DNA from: Streptomyces violaceoruber
GTDB taxonomy: Bacteria > Actinomycetota > Actinomycetes > Streptomycetales > Streptomycetaceae
Assembly: GCA_000720805.1 (NCBI GenBank)
Contig: JODI01000058.1
Location: 5,499-69,498 of the forward strand
DNA: 64,000 nt
Reading direction: 5' to 3'
The position numbers and the translations under genes were made by a program. Under the pieces are notes generated by a model that ran no database searches, was not told the origin of the DNA, and worked only from the letters and a program-made list of their open reading frames with translations. How positions within the stretch are numbered: the first letter of the stretch is position 1; every line of letters begins with the position of its first letter. Positions 26,015 through 33,461 of this stretch are shown piece after piece.

Positions 26015-27031
26015 TCAGACCTGTTGCCAGGCCCGCAGTGCGAGGCCCGGCTCGTCCTTGCGGCGGGTGAGGAGCAGTTGCCCCTTCGTCGGGGAGAGGG
26101 TGGCCGCCACCACCTCTCCTTCCTCGTCGACGGCCACCGAAACCTCGGCGTCCGCGGCGAGTTGGGGCCCCGACTCGGTCCACCAGGCGCCCGCCGACTC
26201 CTGCTCGGTGGGGTACGCGGCGAAGGCGACCCGGCCGCTCGCGGAACGCTGGGCGAGCAAGGTGCAGTCGTGGCCGTCGAGTTCACAGCGCACGGCGGAC
26301 ACCGGGCCGGGACCGGCGGAGGCGAGCAGGGTGACCGGCTTGTTTCCGGGGCGCCAGGCGCACAGGTCGCCGGAGGTGTCGGAGTAGAAGAGCGTGGTGC
26401 GCCGGGCGGACGTGGCGAGGGCGCGCAGGGTGCCGGGGCGGACCGGGACGTCGATCTCCTCCTGAACGACCGGGGTGGCGCCCGCCTCCTCCTGCCGCCA
26501 GTACAGGATCCGGCCGGGGGCGGCCGCGTACAGCTCGACGCGTCCGGACTCACCCGTCACGGCCGCCGGCTCCTCCTGTACGTCGCTCCCCTTCAGGTCA
26601 CGCCAGGGGCCCCAGCCGCCCTTCTCCTTCTGGCCGAGCATGCTCACCCCGCCGCCCTTGTTGCGGACGAAGACATGGGCCCGGCCCTGCGCGTCGACCG
26701 CGACGGCGGGCGTACCGGTGCGGTCGCCGGTCTTGTCGGGGTGGCCGATCGGGATCCAGTCGAGGGCGGCGAGCCGGGGCCGGAAGTGGGTGGAGTGCAC
26801 CAGGCCGGACTCGCCGGGCTTGGTGGGCCGCCATGCGACCAGATGGGCGTAGCCGTCGGCACCCTGCCCGACCGCGAGCACGGGGTGCAGTTTCTGGTTG
26901 CCGCCCACCCTGCGGGCAGCCTGCCACGGGCCGCCGGGGCCGCTCTCGGCCCGGCACAGGACGGCGTCGCCCACGGGCAGATACACACTGAGCCGGCCGT
27001 CGCGGCCACGGAGAAGCCAGTCGCCGTTCAC
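26015..27031 (-). CDS. Beta-propeller protein of PLL/DUF346-like type
   Basis: 338 residues from GTG 27031; a TAA in the same frame 12 bases upstream rules out a longer N-terminus. Recurrent short blades end in W-W-L patterns (GGWGPWRDLKG, GPGGPWQAARRVGG) alternating with HLVAWRP, AVAVDAQGRAHVF and AVDEEGEVVAATL, the layout of PLL-like lectin propellers. There is no signal peptide or membrane segment, odd for a lectin. The ribosome site is weak. It lies 247 bases before the dehydrogenase gene on the same strand, so it may belong to the exopolysaccharide locus, but no operon link is visible. Sugar binding is an inference. Confidence 0.6.
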   Translation of the reverse strand: MNGDWLLRGRDGRLSVYLPVGDAVLCRAESGPGGPWQAARRVGGNQKLHPVLAVGQGADGYAHLVAWRPTKPGESGLVHSTHFRPRLAALDWIPIGHPDKTGDRTGTPAVAVDAQGRAHVFVRNKGGGVSMLGQKEKGGWGPWRDLKGSDVQEEPAAVTGESGRVELYAAAPGRILYWRQEEAGATPVVQEEIDVPVRPGTLRALATSARRTTLFYSDTSGDLCAWRPGNKPVTLLASAGPGPVSAVRCELDGHDCTLLAQRSASGRVAFAAYPTEQESAGAWWTESGPQLAADAEVSVAVDEEGEVVAATLSPTKGQLLLTRRKDEPGLALRAWQQV

Positions 27032-27229
27032 CGTTTCACTTTAAGCGGGGGCGACGAGTCAGCGCGTTCCAGCCCCCTGGTCGGCGGTCCGGTGCGCGGC
27101 GGCCGCCACGCCCGCCGGGCCCCGCCCCGGGGCGCGAGGCCCGCCGCTGGGGCAGGCTGGTACCAGCAGGCACCGCACGAGGACCGTGCGAGAACATGCG
27201 AGACAGTCCGAGAACAGGAAGCCGACGTC

Positions 27230-28120
27230 ATGACGGACAAGCTCACCGTAAGCGTCCTGGGTACCGGGATCATGGGGGCCGCGATGGCCCGCAACCTGGC
27301 CCGCGCCGGGCACACCGTCCGGGCCTGGAACCGCACCCGCGCCAAGGCCGAACCGCTCGCCGCCGACGGCGTCGTGATCGCCGGCACCCCCGCCGAGGCC
27401 GTCAGGGACGCCGACGTCGTCCTGACCATCCTGTACGACGGTCCCGCCGCCCTCGGCGTAATGCGCGAGGCGGCCGACGCGCTGCGTCCGGGGACGGCCT
27501 GGATGCAGTCGACGACCGCGGGCATCGAGGCGATCGGCGAGCTGGCCGGCTTCGCCCGCGAGCACGGACTGGTCTTCTTCGACGCGCCGGTGCTGGGCAC
27601 CCGTCAGCCCGCCGAGGCCGGCCAGCTGCTCGTGCTGGCCGCCGGGCCCGTCGACAGCCGCCAGGCGGTGGGTCCCGTCCTGGACGCGGTGGGCTCACGC
27701 ACGGTGTGGACCGGCGAGGACGGCGCCGAGGGCAGTGCCACCCGGCTGAAGCTGGTGGCCAACAGCTGGGTCCTCGCCGCCACCGCGGCGGTCGGTGAGG
27801 TGCTGGCACTGTCCCGCTCCCTCGGTGTGGACCCCGAGCACTTCCTCGACGCCATCGCCGGCGGCCCGCTCGACATGGGCTACCTGCACGCCAAGTCCGC
27901 GCTCGTCCTCGAAGACCGGCTGACCCCCGCCCAGTTCACGGTGTCCACCGCCGCGAAGGACGCCCGGCTGATCGTCCAGGCCGGCGAACAGCACGGCCTC
28001 CGCCTCGACGTCGCCACCGCCACCGCCGCCCGCCTGGAACGAGCCGCCGCCCAGGGCCACGCCGACGAGGACATGGTCGCCACGTACTTCGCCAGCTTCG
28101 CCGAGGGGCGGGAGGGGTGA
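27230..28120 (+). CDS. NAD(P)-dependent 3-hydroxyacid dehydrogenase-like protein
   Basis: 296 residues. The Rossmann motif VSVLGTGIMGAAMARNLARAG lies at the N-terminus, followed by NRTRAKAEPL, whose basic residues suggest NADP(H). The substrate motif of the beta-hydroxyacid dehydrogenase family appears as FDAPVLGTRQPAEAGQL near 122, a variant of the usual DAPVSGG. The conserved catalytic Lys lies in ATRLKLVANSWVLAATAAVGE near 175. The C-terminal all-helical domain is complete. Members include 3-hydroxyisobutyrate, tartronate-semialdehyde and glyoxylate reductases and imine reductases; which applies here is open. Confidence 0.85.
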   Translation: MTDKLTVSVLGTGIMGAAMARNLARAGHTVRAWNRTRAKAEPLAADGVVIAGTPAEAVRDADVVLTILYDGPAALGVMREAADALRPGTAWMQSTTAGIEAIGELAGFAREHGLVFFDAPVLGTRQPAEAGQLLVLAAGPVDSRQAVGPVLDAVGSRTVWTGEDGAEGSATRLKLVANSWVLAATAAVGEVLALSRSLGVDPEHFLDAIAGGPLDMGYLHAKSALVLEDRLTPAQFTVSTAAKDARLIVQAGEQHGLRLDVATATAARLERAAAQGHADEDMVATYFASFAEGREG

Positions 28121-28165
28121 GGTGACGCAGGGGGTGGAGGGCGTGGCCCGTGGGACCCTGGCCGT

Positions 28166-28540
28166 ATGGACGACAACCTCCCCCTTCTGGTGATCGTGGA
28201 CGCCGCGAATGTCGTCGGGTCGGTGCCCGATGGGTGGTGGCGGGACCGGCGAGGGGCCGCGGAGCGGTTGCGGGATCGGCTCGCGCTGGACGGGGTGCCG
28301 GGGCGGTCCGGACCGGTGGAGATCGTGCTCGTGGTCGAGGGCGCGGCACGTGGTGTGGAGCCGGTACCCGGAGTACGGGTGGAGGCCGCGCCCGGCAGCG
28401 GGGACGATCACATGGTCGAGCTGGTGGCGCGGGCGGGTGAGCGGCCGGTGCTGGTGGTCACGGCGGACCGGGAACTCAGGCGCAGGGTCGGCGAGTTGGG
28501 GGCGCAGGTGGCGGGTCCGCGCACGGTCAGGCCGAGCTGA
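28166..28540 (+). CDS. Small NYN/PIN-like domain protein
   Basis: 124 residues. Acidic residues expected of a PIN-fold metal site occur in order: LVIVDAANVVGSVPDGWW near 8-25, GSGDDHMVELV near 77, and VVTADRELRRRVGELGAQV near 97-115. This ordering and length fit NYN/YacP-like RNases. Similar Streptomyces genes are often labelled NTP pyrophosphohydrolase, for which I see no Nudix or MazG motif. Cytoplasmic. It starts 45 bases after the dehydrogenase gene and may be cotranscribed. Confidence 0.65.
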   Translation: MDDNLPLLVIVDAANVVGSVPDGWWRDRRGAAERLRDRLALDGVPGRSGPVEIVLVVEGAARGVEPVPGVRVEAAPGSGDDHMVELVARAGERPVLVVTADRELRRRVGELGAQVAGPRTVRPS

Positions 28541-28960
28541 GGGGCTTGTCGCCACCCCCGCATACAGGTGGAGGGGCAGCGTCCGAACATCGTTTGGGCG
28601 CAGTCCAGTTGACTTCCACCGGGTGAACGGTGGGAGCCAACTAGTTGTCCGTCCCACTCACTTTCGCGCCGGTGACGAGCTTGACGGTCCTCGCGGGGGT
28701 CGCCGGCGAAGGGCCCGGCCTGGGCGGCGCCTCGGTGCTGTCGGGCGTACCTTGGCCGCAGCCCGGCGCCGAGTACCGCGGCCACCGGCCGGCCGCCGGC
28801 GGGACGGTGGTCGCCGCCCGCTTTCCATGTCTGTGCGACGTCACCTCGAGCCTTTCATCACGCTACTGGGCAAGCATGAGGGCACGGCCGAGCGGCGCTG
28901 TGGCCGCTCGGCCGTGTACGGAGGGGGAGACCGGGTCCAACGAGGCGCCTGGCCGGATGG
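28541..28960. other. Gene-free stretch between the NYN-like gene and the ABC permease gene
   Basis: About 420 bases without a convincing gene. The only clear element is the strong hairpin at 28883-28916. A minus-strand frame at 28641-28844 ends in a segment (RTVKLVTGAKV) faintly like the start of S8-peptidase propeptides, too short to call. Confidence 0.5.
28883..28916 (-). terminator. Terminator hairpin for the YtrA-ABC operon
   Basis: CACGGCCGAGCGGC (28883-28896) pairs perfectly with GCCGCTCGGCCGTG (28903-28916) around a six-base loop, 45 bases past the stop of the permease gene at 28961. No T-run. Confidence 0.75.
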
Positions 28961-29974
28961 TCAGACGACGCGCTTGCGGCCCCAGAAGATGATGAACGCC
29001 GCGATGCCGGCGGTCAGGGCCAGCAGGATCGAGGCGCCGAGCCACTGCATACCGGAAAACTGGGACATCGGGATGTAGTCGACCGACCAGCCGACGACCT
29101 GCGCCTTCTCCAGGCAGGCGTTCGTGGCCTTCTCCGTCGCCTCGTTGCAGCTTCCCCAGCCGATGGTGTCGCCCGAGGCCGTGAGGTAGGACTGGTCCAC
29201 GAGATAGGCGGTGTCGGGGATGTGCGGATAGGAGTTCTCCCCCGAGACACCGTTGTGGGTGGTGAGCGTGACGGCGTTTCCGAGGGACATCCGGAAGTGC
29301 GACCAGACCAGCCACAGGGCTGCGGCGAAGCCCAGGGTGACGACCATGGACAGCAGGGTCCGGCGCAGCAGCATGCCGATCGCCGCGCCGGCGACGACAT
29401 TGAGCAGGGTGAGCGCCACGGGCATGGGTCCGCTGCTGTCGAAGCCGGCATCAGCGAACCAACTCAGGACGTACGACGATGAATTGACCGGTGACCACCA
29501 CCACGTGAACGCGGCGGAGACCGCCGTGGTGCACACCACGACCACGAGCGCGGTCACACCGAGCTTGGTGGTGAGCCAGCGGACGCGGCTGTCCGACTGC
29601 GTACTGACGAGCTTGGCGGTGCCGCTCTCCAGGTCGCCGGCGAGCAGGGGCGCACCGATGAAGACACCGATCAGGACGGGCAGGACCTGGACCAGCTGAG
29701 CGACGGAGTTGAGCGGCGCCTGGTCGAACTTTTCCTCCCAGCCCTCCTTCAGGTGGGGATAGTCGTACCCGTCGAGGTACGTCATCATCTGCTGGCGCTG
29801 GTAGACCATCACCGCGACGGCGATGGCGGCGGCGGCCGCAAGGGTCCAGTAGGCGGCGCGGTGCTGACGCCAGACGAGCCAGTTCATGCCGCCGAGCCGG
29901 AGGCCGCGGCCACGGTCGGCTTCGGTGCGCGCGGAGCCGGAGGAGGTACTGCCGGTGCTGGTCATCGTGCTCAT
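28961..29974 (-). CDS. ABC exporter permease of a YtrA-type system
   Basis: 337 residues with six predicted membrane segments; the first follows LVWRQHRAAYWTLAAAAAIAVAV near 35-55. The segment APLLAGDLESGTAKLVSTQSDSR is typical of ABC-2-type permeases. A large extracytoplasmic loop lies between the last two helices (~235-300). ATG 29974 overlaps the ATPase stop (ATGA). Substrate unknown; homologous GntR-linked transporters respond to cell-wall stress or lipid-II-binding antibiotics. Confidence 0.8.
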   Translation of the reverse strand: MSTMTSTGSTSSGSARTEADRGRGLRLGGMNWLVWRQHRAAYWTLAAAAAIAVAVMVYQRQQMMTYLDGYDYPHLKEGWEEKFDQAPLNSVAQLVQVLPVLIGVFIGAPLLAGDLESGTAKLVSTQSDSRVRWLTTKLGVTALVVVVCTTAVSAAFTWWWSPVNSSSYVLSWFADAGFDSSGPMPVALTLLNVVAGAAIGMLLRRTLLSMVVTLGFAAALWLVWSHFRMSLGNAVTLTTHNGVSGENSYPHIPDTAYLVDQSYLTASGDTIGWGSCNEATEKATNACLEKAQVVGWSVDYIPMSQFSGMQWLGASILLALTAGIAAFIIFWGRKRVV

Positions 29975-30915
29975 GCCGCCACCGCCTGCGGGGCGACGTA
30001 GGAGCTGGGACCGATCAGCGGCGGGGCTTCGGGCGAGCGCAGATAGGCGAGCAGGAGTTCCTCCAGGTTCGGGGTGCTCGCCTGCCAGGGGCCGGTGACC
30101 GGTCCGTCCGGGCGGATCAGCGAGGTGAACTGCCGTCCACTGATACGGGTTTCGACCACGGTGTGGTACGCCAGTTCCGGTGGTGTCCGCCCGTCGGAGT
30201 GAGCCCCGGTCAGCACGGCGTGCGCGGTGCGGAGTTCGTCCACCTCACCGGCCAGCCGCAGCCCGCCGCCCGCGATGACCAGCAGGTAGTCGCAGGTGTT
30301 CTCCAGCTCGGCGAGCATGTGGGTGGACATCAGCACGGTGGTGCCGCGCTCGGCGGCCTCGGCCAGCAGGGTGCCCATCAACTCGTGGCGCACCAGCGGG
30401 TCGAGGTCCGACATCGGCTCGTCGAGGAGCAGCAGGTCGGGGCGCTTGCCGAAGGCGACGGCGAAGGCGACCCGGGTGCGCTGGCCGCCGGAGAGCGTGC
30501 CGATCTTCGCGTCGAGGGGCACATTGCCCGCGCGGACGATGTTCTCGGCGGCCCGCTGGTCCCAGCCGGGGTTCAGCTCGCGGCCCATTCTCAGGGTCTC
30601 GGCGACGGTGAACCTCCGGAACAGGGGCTTTTCCTGGGCGAGGAACGCGGTACGCCGAGTGGCCTCCGCGGACTCCGGGGCCGCGCCGAACACGCGCAGG
30701 GTGCCGGTGGTCGGCTCCAGCAGGTTGGCGGCGATGGCCATCAGCGTGGTCTTGCCGGCCCCGTTGGGGCCCACCAGACCGCAGATCCGCCCGGCCGGCA
30801 GCCGGAAGGAGCAGTCCTGCAGCGCCCAGCCCCGGCGGTACTTCCGGCCCACCCCGCGAGCCTCTATCGCGGACGTGTCCGCGGACCCCCCGTGGCCCGT
30901 CTCGTAGCTCATCAT
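29971..30915 (-). CDS. ABC transporter ATP-binding protein of a YtrA-type system
   Basis: 314 residues. Walker A GPNGAGKTTL near 52, signature LSGGQRTR near 140, Walker B LLLLDEPMSDLDP near 162 and switch His in TTVLMSTHMLAE near 195. The last ~90 residues form the extra C-terminal domain of exporter ATPases. ATG 30915 overlaps the GntR stop, and its own stop overlaps the permease start, so three genes are coupled. Confidence 0.92.
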   Translation of the reverse strand: MMSYETGHGGSADTSAIEARGVGRKYRRGWALQDCSFRLPAGRICGLVGPNGAGKTTLMAIAANLLEPTTGTLRVFGAAPESAEATRRTAFLAQEKPLFRRFTVAETLRMGRELNPGWDQRAAENIVRAGNVPLDAKIGTLSGGQRTRVAFAVAFGKRPDLLLLDEPMSDLDPLVRHELMGTLLAEAAERGTTVLMSTHMLAELENTCDYLLVIAGGGLRLAGEVDELRTAHAVLTGAHSDGRTPPELAYHTVVETRISGRQFTSLIRPDGPVTGPWQASTPNLEELLLAYLRSPEAPPLIGPSSYVAPQAVAA

Positions 30916-31370
30916 GCGTGTCCCCTTGTTCCCATGTTTCCTGTTGTTGCCGCTGTTCCTGTTGTGCGCGCGTGGTCGGCGGCAGGCCCGGTCCCGGCGT
31001 ACCGCTCCTCCATCACCGACGCGACCAGAGCGGTCACGTCGTCCTGCTCGAGACCCGCCTCGCGGGCCCGGTCCATCCAGTCCTCCAGCTCACCGCGCAG
31101 CGGCGAATCAGCCCCCGCCTGCGGACGAGCCAGCGACTGACGTACGAAGGTCCCCACTCCCGGCCGTGCTTCGACCAGGCCCTCCCGCTCCAGTTCGCGG
31201 TACGCCTTGAGCGTGGTGTTGGGATTGACCGCGGAGGTCTGGGCAACCGCCTTGGCCGTGGGCAACTGGTCCCCGGGCACGAGTACGCCGAGCCGCAGCG
31301 CCTGCTTGGTCTGCTGAACGATCTGCTGATAGGCGGCGACCCCGCTCCGCCTGTCGATGCGGAACTCCAC
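30912..31370 (-). CDS. GntR-family regulator, YtrA subfamily
   Basis: 152 residues. Winged helix-turn-helix at ~10-75 (AAYQQIVQQTKQALRLGVL ... AVAQTSAVNPNTTLKAYREL ... VEARPGVGTFV), with NPNTTLKAYRELEREGLVE diagnostic for the YtrA group. The short C-terminal part (~80-125) is the small helical dimer domain, far shorter than FadR or UTRA domains, and ends in a Gly/Thr-rich tail. First gene of the operon; a perfect palindrome 17 bases upstream is the expected autoregulatory site. Confidence 0.92.
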   Translation of the reverse strand: MEFRIDRRSGVAAYQQIVQQTKQALRLGVLVPGDQLPTAKAVAQTSAVNPNTTLKAYRELEREGLVEARPGVGTFVRQSLARPQAGADSPLRGELEDWMDRAREAGLEQDDVTALVASVMEERYAGTGPAADHARTTGTAATTGNMGTRGHA

Positions 31371-31386
31371 CCCTTCACCACCATTT

Positions 31387-31402
31387 CACTAGTCGACTAG
31401 TG
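31387..31402. promoter_or_regulatory. Operator palindrome of the YtrA-type regulator
   Basis: CACTAGTCGACTAGTG is a perfect 16-bp palindrome with TT/AA flanks, 17 bases before the regulator start codon. Position and symmetry fit autorepression. Confidence 0.75.
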
Positions 31403-31616
31403 GAATGATGATGGAGGGCGGATCGCGCGTTGTCAAAGCCCACCGGCCGGGGCGCTGGTGACGTGGCCGAACGCGTTGCCCGCGGCGGGGTGCCGGCGCC
31501 AGAACGGGCGTTGCGGCATCGCTGCCCCGGCGGATGCCCGGGCGAGGTGGTACCGCCCCCGCCTGCTCCACTGGATCGGTGTTCTCTTCGCGACGTCGGG
31601 GCGCCAGACTGTGAGG

Positions 31617-32345
31617 GTGAATTCCGATCTTTACCCCGACCTGGTTGCCGCGGGCGGCCTGGCCGCCGCGCTGGAGCAGATGGCGTCCGGCCTCGGTGTC
31701 GATCTCACGGTGGTTCCACTCGACGGCGGATCCCTCGTCACGGCAGGCATCGCCTCCTCGGTCCCGGGCCGAAAGCCGCTGTGCGTCCACATCGGAGCGG
31801 AGAGCCGATGGTTCAGTGTCTCCGGCTGGAGCCAGGGGATCGAACTCGTCACCGGCTCAACGCCGGACCTGGGAGATGTCGTCAGGGCTGGTGCGGCGTG
31901 GAGGGAGGCCGGCAGCCTGCGGGAGGTGCGGGCGGGCCTTCCGTTTCTGCACTCCAGTGAGCGTGCCGAGGCCCATGAACGCGGGCCGGCCGCGGTGCTG
32001 GAGCTGCAATGGCGGGCGATGCGGGAGCAGGCGGCCACGGCTCCGGCTTTCCATGAGTTCGCCGAACTCGTGGAAGCGAGTCACGCCGAGCCACGGCTGC
32101 GACAGCTCTACGTGTTTTCCAGCCACTGGACGCTCGGCTTCAGCTCCTGCACCGGATTTCCGTTCCGTGTGGAAGTGGCCATTGCCCCGTCACACAAGGG
32201 CAGCTCGTTCCGCGTGATGAAGCATCCCCACGCCGCAGCAGTCGGTGAGGCCGCCACAGCCGAGGAGGCCGTCGCCTTGGCTGTGTCCCACCTCCCCGCC
32301 GGCCTCGGCCGGGCCGCCGAGGGAACGGCCGAGGACAATGAATGA
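31617..32345 (+). CDS. DUF6193-like protein
   Basis: About 242 residues from GTG 31617; GTG 31611 is equally possible and the ribosome site is weak. The C-terminal half has the pattern I associate with DUF6193: AFHEFAELVEASHAEPRLRQLY, then SSHWTLGFSSCTGFPFRVEV, and a final helix EAVALAVSHLP. The N-terminal half contains two short beta-rich blocks (SRWFSVSGWSQGIELVTG). No signal peptide or membrane helix. Family members are found near natural-product genes; role unknown. The downstream DNA is decayed, so this may be a survivor of a larger cluster. Confidence 0.6.
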   Translation: MNSDLYPDLVAAGGLAAALEQMASGLGVDLTVVPLDGGSLVTAGIASSVPGRKPLCVHIGAESRWFSVSGWSQGIELVTGSTPDLGDVVRAGAAWREAGSLREVRAGLPFLHSSERAEAHERGPAAVLELQWRAMREQAATAPAFHEFAELVEASHAEPRLRQLYVFSSHWTLGFSSCTGFPFRVEVAIAPSHKGSSFRVMKHPHAAAVGEAATAEEAVALAVSHLPAGLGRAAEGTAEDNE

Positions 32346-32409
32346 CGCGCACGAACGTGGTCGCCGAACTCGCCGCCGCCGAAGGGGCTTTGAGGCGGAT
32401 CGGCGAGCA

Positions 32410-32540
32410 GCTAGTGCCGGCCCGGACGGCGTCCGGGGCGGACGGCGTTGCCTCGTCGAGCGTGACCGCTCCGGCCCTCACGTTCGCCTCCAGGTGTTCG
32501 GCGTCGGCCGTGCCGGGGATCAGCAACACGTTCGGGACCG
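32410..32540 (-). pseudogene. C-terminal remnant of an aldo/keto reductase
   Basis: On the minus strand this reads PNVLLIPGTADAEHLEANV followed by RAGAVTLDEA, the hallmark end of aldo/keto reductases (LIPGT...HLEENV). No start, barrel or catalytic Tyr/Lys region precedes it in any frame; upstream sequence is unrelated. Confidence 0.6.
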
Positions 32541-32780
32541 AACAACTCCTCGACCTGATCGTCGACGCGCTGCGCCCGGCCCTCGAGCCGAAGGGCCGGT
32601 AACGCCCGTCGAAGGCACGGGAAGCGCGGCGCCCACCCGGGTGCCGTCGGCCGCTCGGGCCGAAGCCTCCGCTGCGACGTCGTCAGCGGACGTTCGGAGG
32701 GCAGGTGTGTCCTGGTGGACGGCGAGGCCACGCTCCGCCGCACCAGCGTGCGCGGAGCTCCGCCGGTGGCCGGTGGCCGG

Positions 32781-32900
32781 TGGCGTCCCGGCGCCCGGCA
32801 CGACCGGCGCCAGGTTCGGCGTCAGCTCGTCGACCAGCCCGGCGCCCCGGGCCGACCCGTCGGTGGCGCCGCCGCCCATGAGGACGACATCGCCCCTGCG
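32781..32900 (-). pseudogene. C-terminal remnant of a dihydrofolate-reductase-family (RibD-like) protein
   Basis: The minus strand reads GDVVLMGGGATDGSARGAGL then VDELTPNLAPVVPGAGTPP, matching the end of YyaP/RibD-C proteins (VMGGA...AGLVDELHLHLVPVLLGAGT). The N-terminal two thirds are missing and the frame degenerates on both sides. Confidence 0.6.
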
Positions 32901-33085
32901 ACTTCAAGTTGCCGCAGGCTCCGTGGGGCTGACGCGACCACCCGCCTGCCATGGGCGCGGAGCCGGGCGATCGCCGGCTCCGCGTCTGTACGCGCGGGCA
33001 CTCGGCACATTGCCCCGGCGCGGACGTGAGCGGTACGGGCAGCGAGAATCCACGCAACACGACGACACAGCCGAGGGAGAATGGC

Positions 33086-33351
33086 GTGAACAGACAGGTC
33101 CCGCGCGGCGCCACGGTCCTGTATGCGATATCCGCGACCTGCGCGGCCATAGGCGCCCTCCTGTGGGTGCGCGACCGGACCAGCTCGCCCCCAGGGTCTA
33201 CGGGTCCTACCTGGCCGCCGATGGCTACACCTCGTCAGCTTGGCGGGTGTGGTCGCTCGCGGTGCCGGAAGGACGTCTCGGCCTGTACCTCATCGCGGCC
33301 GGGCTGGTGCTGGCTGTGGCGGCGCGCCTGTTCTCCATCCGGCGTGATTGA
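33086..33351 (+). pseudogene. Frameshifted small two-helix membrane protein
   Basis: GTG 33086 has GAGGGAGA five bases upstream and opens MNRQVPRGATVLYAISATCA with one membrane helix. The sense then moves to another frame, YGSYLAADGYTSSAWRVWSL ending in a second helix (LGLYLIAAGLVLAVAARLF) and a stop at 33351. The shift falls at a run of five C at 33188-33192. One inserted C, or two deleted, restores about 89 residues. It may be a real mutation or a base-calling error. Confidence 0.65.
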
Positions 33352-33461
33352 ACCGCGCCACCGCCCGGACATGGGCAGGGCCGCACCCGGCAGGCCCGGC
33401 GCCGGACCCACCGTCGTGGCGAGTTGACCGTGCCGGTGGTGGACGGCGTACGACGGGACGG

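Larger units (their letters stand above)
32346..33085. other. Decayed stretch without an intact gene
   Basis: About 740 bases between the DUF6193-like gene and the frameshifted membrane gene. It holds two minus-strand remnants (aldo/keto reductase, DHFR-like). A plus-strand frame at 32342-32602 overlaps the previous stop as ATGA but is antisense to the first remnant, so I do not call it a gene. Confidence 0.55.

Noticed and set aside
28166..28540. NTP pyrophosphohydrolase label for the 124-residue protein
   Set aside because: No Nudix box or MazG motif; the spacing of acidic residues suits a PIN/NYN fold.
28641..28844. Minus-strand frame ending in a segment like S8-peptidase propeptides
   Set aside because: Only about ten residues are suggestive, with no signal peptide or continuation.
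32342..32602. 86-codon frame overlapping the DUF6193-like stop as ATGA
   Set aside because: Antisense to an aldo/keto reductase remnant whose family motif is clear; no ribosome site or domain of its own.
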